A stretch of DNA of 16,387 nt from contig JACQNV010000016.1 of the NCBI GenBank assembly GCA_016202865.1, positions 1 through 16,387 of the forward strand, read 5' to 3'. Each line of letters opens with the position of its first letter. Within the stretch, counting starts at the first letter, position 1. The DNA is from Candidatus Aenigmatarchaeota archaeon. Its GTDB lineage: Archaea; Aenigmatarchaeota; Aenigmatarchaeia; QMZP01; JACQNV01. The position numbers and the translations under genes were made by a program. Below, one piece after another: positions 12,623 to 16,387 of the stretch. The notes beneath the pieces were generated by a model. It searched no databases and was not told the DNA's origin. It saw only the letters and a list, made by a program, of their open reading frames with translations.

Positions 12623-13306
12623 TCAATTCCTTGGTTTTGGCAGGGCTATAACAATTGCTCTGATAACTAAAACAAATATTATAACCAATGACCCTATAAA
12701 GCTAATTGGTAACAACCCACCAGGCCAACCAGATGTGTTTATCCAACCTTCCCAGCCCATTGTAACAAGATGGAATAAAACAAACAGGAAAGCCAAGTAG
12801 CCCAATCTCTGTATGAATTTCCATTGTTTCGGGTGCATGCCCTTTTCAACAGAAGGCAGGGAGGTCACCGCAACCCCGGAGAAAATAAATATGGATAAAA
12901 TTCCAAAAAGCATTGACAACTCCCCGCTGAATGTTAGTTTTCCTGCTTCTGTAAAGAATCTTGGATAATAAGCTGGATTGAATATAAGCAGAGAAATAAT
13001 TCCATGTAAGGCAGCGACACCAAATCCCAAGACACCCAAATATTTCCTTAAATATAATCTAGGAACAAATCCCCTAGGCCAAAGTCTTGCAAATGGGCCT
13101 ATTATAAAAGATGCGGCGATTACAACCACTGCTGTCAGGGATATGGCTTTATTGAAAATGAACAGGGGTATCTGGTCCACAGGGACGCCTTTGAGAACAT
13201 TGTACCTGACTATAGAATAGCTGAAAAGTATGATGAATGAGATAGCAAAGAATATGAAGGCCCATTTCCAGCCCGACTTTCTTTCAATGTGTTTCGCCCT
13301 GCTCAT
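12623..13306 (-). CDS. Ferric reductase-like transmembrane heme protein
   Basis: The 227-residue protein has about six TM helices (15-34, 52-71, 88-108, 128-149, 166-184, 198-221). RKYLGVLGFGVAALH (87-101) and QRLGYLAFLFVLFH (166-179) place H101 and H179 in two facing helices, the pattern of heme-ligating His in the ferric reductase/MsrQ/YedZ superfamily. Such proteins carry electrons across the membrane to metals or to a repair enzyme such as MsrP; no MsrP-like gene is present. It heads a three-gene run with the nucleotidyltransferase-like and TrxB-like genes, so flavoprotein-to-heme electron flow is possible (inference). A TATA-like box 26 nt upstream indicates a leaderless start. Confidence 0.75.
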   Translation of the reverse strand: MSRAKHIERKSGWKWAFIFFAISFIILFSYSIVRYNVLKGVPVDQIPLFIFNKAISLTAVVVIAASFIIGPFARLWPRGFVPRLYLRKYLGVLGFGVAALHGIISLLIFNPAYYPRFFTEAGKLTFSGELSMLFGILSIFIFSGVAVTSLPSVEKGMHPKQWKFIQRLGYLAFLFVLFHLVTMGWEGWINTSGWPGGLLPISFIGSLVIIFVLVIRAIVIALPKPRN

Positions 13307-13327
13307 AATAGTATTTGGTGGAGACTG

Positions 13328-13338
13328 ATTAAATAACT
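13328..13338 (-). promoter_or_regulatory. TATA box of the ferric reductase/flavoprotein operon
   Basis: GTTATTTAATC on the minus strand is centred about 27 nt before the ATG at 13306, in the 51-nt gap after the permease gene. The sequence between contains CTCCACC but no ribosome binding site, supporting leaderless transcription. Confidence 0.5.
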
Positions 13339-13357
13339 CAAGCTATCAAAAACAATA

Positions 13358-14656
13358 TTATCTGTTGAAAACTTTGTACACACAGAAACCGACAGCTATA
13401 ATTGTGATGGCTCCAGCAAGAAATAGAGGTTCAAAATAAAACAGCATAAATCCAGCCGATAATAAACCAAACAAGGCCAGCAATGGGAATCTGCCAATGT
13501 TTACTGGTGACCTGAAGTGTTTTTTTGATGCCTTTTTCTCAGATAATCTAATTTTGATTAAGGAAATGTTGATTGCTATATAAACGATAAATATCCCGAC
13601 ATCTGTAAGCGAGGCGACTGTTTTAATGTTTCCGATAAGCGCGAAGCCTATTGTTACGATGCAAACAAGTAATATGGAAAAGTGCGGTGTTCCCCTTTTT
13701 CCAACAACCTTGCATGTTTTGGAGAGAACGCCTTGGCATGAAAGACCGTAAAGTATTCTGGAAACGACTATAAGTATAATTAAAACCGTATTTGCAGTCG
13801 CGAATAATGCAATAACCGACATCAATACAATTCCGTTCTGCCCAAGGCCTTTCTCAGCAATAGTTGTTAGTGGAGCATCGGATTTGGATAGTGTCTCCCA
13901 CCCAACACTAGAAACAGCAAATATAGAGACCAGGATATACAATATTGTTGTGATCGTTATGGAGATGACAAGAGCCTTCGGTATGGTCTTTTTAGGATTT
14001 TTAACTTCTTCAGCCATATTGGCCATATCCTCAAAACCAATGTAAGCAAAGAATATTAATCCCACAGCCGCCAATATACCCGCAAATCCTGTTTCAGGCA
14101 TTTTCAAAACATCAGTTGAAATTCCATCTGAACCCGCGATTGAAATGCCAATTAAAACCACTATCACTAACCCACCCATTTCAATCAATGTGGATAAAAT
14201 ATTGAATTTTGCTGATTCTTTGATACCAATCCAGCTAAGCAAAGACAGGAGTAAAATCAAAGCTACAGCCACAAGAACAACAGGAGTCCCAAATAAAACA
14301 GCAAAATATCCAGCAAAACCCAGCGAAACCGTGGCTGCAGACACTATACCAACAAAAATCATTATCCACGCAACAATAAAGGCCAGGTATTTTCTGTTAA
14401 ATGCTTTTTTTGTATAATTAAATTCAGCTGCATCTTTTGGATATCTGCTTGCCAGTTCAGCATATGTGAGTCCGGTAAAGCTACCAATGATTGCAGCTAT
14501 TATAAAACTGATCCAAAGACCGCCTTGGGCGACTCCTGCTCCATGACCAAGTATGGCATATATTCCAGCGCCTAGAATTATACCAACTCCATAAAAGGTA
14601 GTTTCAAGAAGGCCTAGACTCTTTTTTAGCTTATATGTCTTGTGTTTCCGCTTCAT
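13358..14656 (-). CDS. APC-superfamily amino acid permease
   Basis: The 432-residue integral membrane protein has about twelve TM helices. It would import amino acids, probably with cation coupling. The N-terminal part has the APC signature: GLLETTFYGVGIILGAGIYAILG (TM1, with the broken GAGIY helix that binds substrate) followed by GSFTGLTYAELASRYPKDAAEFNYTKKAF. A mid-protein helix GLIFFAYIGFEDMANMAEEVKNPKKTIPKAL matches the conserved TM6-loop region. Length is close to normal for the family. Substrate specificity cannot be read; a cationic or neutral amino acid is possible. It has its own TATA box overlapping the end of the DsbA gene, so it is probably transcribed separately. Confidence 0.85.
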   Translation of the reverse strand: MKRKHKTYKLKKSLGLLETTFYGVGIILGAGIYAILGHGAGVAQGGLWISFIIAAIIGSFTGLTYAELASRYPKDAAEFNYTKKAFNRKYLAFIVAWIMIFVGIVSAATVSLGFAGYFAVLFGTPVVLVAVALILLLSLLSWIGIKESAKFNILSTLIEMGGLVIVVLIGISIAGSDGISTDVLKMPETGFAGILAAVGLIFFAYIGFEDMANMAEEVKNPKKTIPKALVISITITTILYILVSIFAVSSVGWETLSKSDAPLTTIAEKGLGQNGIVLMSVIALFATANTVLIILIVVSRILYGLSCQGVLSKTCKVVGKRGTPHFSILLVCIVTIGFALIGNIKTVASLTDVGIFIVYIAINISLIKIRLSEKKASKKHFRSPVNIGRFPLLALFGLLSAGFMLFYFEPLFLAGAITIIAVGFCVYKVFNR

Positions 14657-14679
14657 TAAATTATTATTGGCTCTGGGAA

Positions 14680-14687
14680 ATTATAAA
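14680..14687 (-). promoter_or_regulatory. Permease TATA box embedded in the DsbA stop codon region
   Basis: TTTATAAT on the minus strand is centred about 27 nt before the permease ATG at 14656 and includes the TTA-TAA (last Leu and stop) of the upstream DsbA gene. This gives a leaderless start for the permease inside an otherwise compact gene run. Confidence 0.5.
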
Positions 14688-15388
14688 CTAGCTGCTAGCT
14701 CCAAAAGCTTTTGTAATGTCAGGACACCTTCGTGTTTTTTACCATTTACAAAAAATGTTGGTGTTGCCCTGACGCCTTTAGACTTGGCTTCTTCCATGTC
14801 TGCCCTAACCCTGCCGGCCGTTGCTCCTGTATCCAAACAAGCGTTAAAGTTAACTGTGTCTAAACCAATATCTGCTGCATATTTTTTAAGGCTGACAACA
14901 TCTAACTTGTTTTGGTTATCGAATAGCTTATTGTGATATTCCCAGAATTTTCCCTGGTCTGCTGCGCACTCTGATGCCTCAGCTGCCTTGAATGCATATG
15001 GGTGTATGCTGGTTAAAGGGAGTTGTTTGTAAATCACCTTTACTTTATCTTCAGCCTGACTGATTATGTTTTTTACTTCTGGATAAGCCGCACCGCAAGC
15101 TGGGCACTGAAAGTCAGAATATTCAACAACTTCTATCTGTCCAGATCCCTTTGAATGTTCAGTGTATTCGCTCAGGAAAACATACCCTGTGCCTTGAGAT
15201 AAGCCGAAATATGTCCCCGATATCGCAACTATTAATATAATCACAATCAAAAACCCATATTTCTTATTCAGTCTGTTGCCTGTTCCAGATTTCGTTTTCT
15301 CTGTGGTTGTGTGTTTGGCCAATTTGTGTTGCTGTAAAGACTCCATAGATTCAAAATCCTTATTACATGGTTCGCATCTATTGCTCAT
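14681..15388 (-). CDS. C2H2 zinc finger fused to membrane-anchored DsbA-family oxidoreductase
   Basis: The 235-residue protein starts with a C2H2-type finger (C5-x2-C8-x12-H21-x4-H26), then a basic linker, one TM helix (about 44-63), and an exported thioredoxin-fold domain from about 84. The active site is C95-P-A-C98 in EYSDFQCPAC, with the cis-Pro loop at RATPTFFVNG and the DsbA-type helical insertion between (YHNKLFDNQNKL...C). It should introduce or exchange disulfides in exported proteins, such as the Cys-rich proteins in this window. The finger would face the cytoplasm. The start at 15388 is chosen for its ribosome binding site AGAGGT about 4 nt upstream; a longer frame would overlap the rhodanese gene. 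It is third in the operon after the CxxC protein and the rhodanese. Confidence 0.85.
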   Translation of the reverse strand: MSNRCEPCNKDFESMESLQQHKLAKHTTTEKTKSGTGNRLNKKYGFLIVIILIVAISGTYFGLSQGTGYVFLSEYTEHSKGSGQIEVVEYSDFQCPACGAAYPEVKNIISQAEDKVKVIYKQLPLTSIHPYAFKAAEASECAADQGKFWEYHNKLFDNQNKLDVVSLKKYAADIGLDTVNFNACLDTGATAGRVRADMEEAKSKGVRATPTFFVNGKKHEGVLTLQKLLELAASL

Positions 15389-15398
15389 ATAACCTCTT

Positions 15399-16004
15399 TT
15401 AGCAGCCAAATTCGCCCTCAATACATGTTTGTGTAGTGTTTTTTAGTTTTGGTTTTCCAGGCTCCTTCCCTGTAGCTATATAATTCATGACATCTGTCTG
15501 GTTCCATTCGTGTTCATGGTTCCATAAATTCCAGAAAAACCTCCACTCATTCCACCCAATTCCAAGGTGTTTAACATATATGCCATTTTCAACAAGCATC
15601 TTCCCGATCTTCCTACCTGTCATGCAAGGCATGCTATAACAGTAAACAATAATATCCTTTCCTGGATTATTCTCCTTCAACTCCTTGAAAGAATTTACTA
15701 TTCTATCAACTTCATCGTATGCAGATGTATCAGGATCCTTATAGGCTGGTATGCTTACCGCGCCAACAACATGCTCTTTCTCATATTCCTGCTGGCTTCT
15801 GAGATCAACCAGAACAAAATTGCTTACACCTTTATCCATGCTACCCCTAATGCTGTGAGGGCTTACATGTACAGCGTTTTCTGTGAGATAAAAATCCTCA
15901 ATATAATCATTCTGAGTCTTTTGTGGTTGTAGTGCTACAGAAGTTGCCAGGCTAGATGCAATGCTGATCAAAATAACCAACACAACAATACTCCATGCTC
16001 TCAT
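15399..16004 (-). CDS. Exported rhodanese-domain protein with C-terminal Cys
   Basis: The 201-residue protein has an N-terminal signal or anchor (about 5-24) and a single rhodanese domain (about 42-155): VLVDLRSQQEYEKEHVVGAVSIP, then the active loop YCYSMPCMTGRK (121-132) with C122 and C127, and GIYVKHLGIGWNEW near the domain end. Rhodaneses carry persulfide sulfur on the loop Cys; the second Cys could make an internal disulfide. A tail holds C194 and ends EGEFGC (C201 is the last residue). Starting in an ATGA overlap with the upstream small gene, and followed by a DsbA, it probably acts in extracytoplasmic sulfur or thiol transfer. Low confidence attaches to which Cys is catalytic. Confidence 0.85.
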   Translation of the reverse strand: MRAWSIVVLVILISIASSLATSVALQPQKTQNDYIEDFYLTENAVHVSPHSIRGSMDKGVSNFVLVDLRSQQEYEKEHVVGAVSIPAYKDPDTSAYDEVDRIVNSFKELKENNPGKDIIVYCYSMPCMTGRKIGKMLVENGIYVKHLGIGWNEWRFFWNLWNHEHEWNQTDVMNYIATGKEPGKPKLKNTTQTCIEGEFGC

Positions 16005-16210
16005 ATATCGTTTTCCTTAACCTCGCTTATGGACTTTAAAAGGCCTCTGCACTCTGTGCACCTCTTTTCCATGTCTATTCCGATTTCCAATACCCTCTTC
16101 GTGGAAAATATTGTGTCGGTTTGCAGATGGTGGTCTTTCACAAGTTCGTAAACTTTGTCCCCTGTTATATGATCGCATGTTATTCTGGCCAACAGCTCTA
16201 CATGCATCAT
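16001..16210 (-). CDS. Small soluble CxxC protein heading the rhodanese/DsbA operon
   Basis: The 69-residue cytosolic protein belongs to no family I recognise. It contains C12-D-H14, H27-H28 and C51-T-E-C54, a possible zinc or soft-metal site, with predicted helices between. The start codon is a tandem ATGATG, about 26 nt below a clear TATA box, so it is leaderless. Its stop overlaps the rhodanese start (ATGA), indicating coupled translation. Because it is the first gene of an operon controlled by the shared module, a sensor or accessory role is possible but not shown. An overlapping frame starting at 16235 begins inside the TATA box and is not a gene. Confidence 0.6.
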   Translation of the reverse strand: MMHVELLARITCDHITGDKVYELVKDHHLQTDTIFSTKRVLEIGIDMEKRCTECRGLLKSISEVKENDI

Positions 16211-16225
16211 GGTTAAAAACTTGGG

Positions 16226-16262
16226 GAAACGGCATATAAAGTTAACTTGAAACTAGTTTCAC
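16226..16262 (-). promoter_or_regulatory. Promoter core and box A of the rhodanese/DsbA operon
   Basis: Minus strand: GTGAAACTAGTT (16262-16251), 12 nt, then TATATGCCGTTTC (16238-16226). The TATA centre is 26 nt before the ATG at 16210. Box A is identical over 12 bp to 5389-5400, and the TATA block matches 5363-5375 at 12 of 13 positions, with spacing differing by 1 nt. Confidence 0.7.
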
Positions 16263-16267
16263 TTCTA

Positions 16268-16292
16268 CTCTTTCTTTTCAAAAAAGAAAGAG
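16268..16292. repeat. 11-bp perfect inverted repeat upstream of box A, copy 2
   Basis: CTCTTTCTTTT (16268-16278) is exactly complementary to AAAAGAAAGAG (16282-16292) with a 3-nt spacer. It occupies the same position between boxes A and B as the repeat at 5402-5443, and has the same arm length, but the arm sequence and spacer are different. Confidence 0.55.
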
Positions 16293-16320
16293 CACAGTCC
16301 AGAAAGAAAACATTTACACA
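16285..16320 (-). promoter_or_regulatory. Distal box B element, copy 2
   Basis: AGAAAGAGC (16285-16293), 5 nt, then CCAGAAAGAAAACA (16299-16312), two unmatched bases and TACACA (plus-strand reading), the same blocks as at 5467-5506. The first block overlaps the right arm of the adjacent inverted repeat. Candidate binding site for a regulator shared by both operons. Confidence 0.55.
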
Positions 16321-16339
16321 AAGACTGAGTAGATCTTAA

Positions 16340-16359
16340 ATGGAGTAGAAAAACTCCAT
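16340..16359. repeat. Short inverted repeat beyond box B
   Basis: ATGGAGT (16340-16346) pairs with ACTCCAT (16353-16359) around a 6-nt A-rich loop. It may be the 3' hairpin of a gene beyond the window edge, or a further part of the regulatory region: the other promoter also has an inverted repeat (5525-5555) just past box B. The remaining bases to the window end hold no recognisable gene. Confidence 0.3.
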
Positions 16360-16387
16360 CTAAAACAATACCAAAAGAATATAGGTA

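Noticed and set aside
16017..16235. A 72-residue minus-strand frame overlapping the CxxC gene
   Set aside because: Its ATG lies within the TATA element; the other frame has correct TATA spacing and couples to the rhodanese start.

Overview
The window looks like a chromosomal segment of an AT-rich archaeon, most likely a DPANN-type lineage (inference). Four things support this. Monocistronic and first genes have TATA-like boxes about 24-28 nt before the ATG, i.e. leaderless transcripts, while internal operon genes have GGAGG/GGTGA-type ribosome binding sites. A TRASH metal-sensing domain is fused to a PadR regulator. A C2H2 zinc finger is fused to a membrane-anchored DsbA. Many short membrane-anchored exported proteins carry a TGN(F/V) motif just after the anchor. 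No tRNA, rRNA, CRISPR array, transposase or insertion sequence was seen.

Layout. (1) 58-1416, plus strand: a PadR-TRASH metal-responsive regulator and a membrane protein with a C-terminal cupredoxin domain. (2) 5332-1418, minus strand: a tightly packed ten-gene run of small, mostly membrane-bound or exported proteins rich in Cys, Met and His. It ends in a 22-residue Cys/Lys miniprotein that short-ORF filters would miss. (3) 5333-5709: a structured intergenic region with the operon promoter and several inverted repeats. (4) 5710-7332, plus: a large lipoprotein with a CBM20-like domain and a GH113-like TIM barrel whose expected catalytic glutamates appear replaced. (5) 11134-7382, minus: a 1,108-residue secreted Cys-rich mosaic protein with a Kazal-like module and C-terminal duplicated domains, followed by two tiny lipoproteins. 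(6) 13306-11208, minus: ferric-reductase-like heme membrane protein, a putative nucleotidyltransferase-fold protein, and a thioredoxin-reductase-like flavoprotein. (7) 14656-13358, minus: an APC-family amino acid permease with its own TATA box. (8) 16210-14681, minus: a small CxxC protein, an exported rhodanese, and a zinc-finger/DsbA oxidoreductase.

How the parts fit. Regions 1, 2, 6 and 8 together look like a copper or heavy-metal and envelope-thiol handling system: metal sensing, Met/Cys metal-binding ectodomains, a cupredoxin, sulfur transfer, disulfide formation and flavin/heme electron transfer. The strongest new signal is that the ten-gene operon and the rhodanese/DsbA operon, 11 kb apart, share an elaborate upstream module: a TATA-proximal block, an AACTAGTTTCAC box, an 11-bp inverted repeat whose sequence differs between copies, and a distal CCAGAAAGAAAACA box. 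They are therefore probably one regulon. A second notable signal is a shared C-terminal peptide, GLPxQVGGC, on two different operon proteins, encoded with different synonymous codons; two further proteins of these operons also end in Cys.
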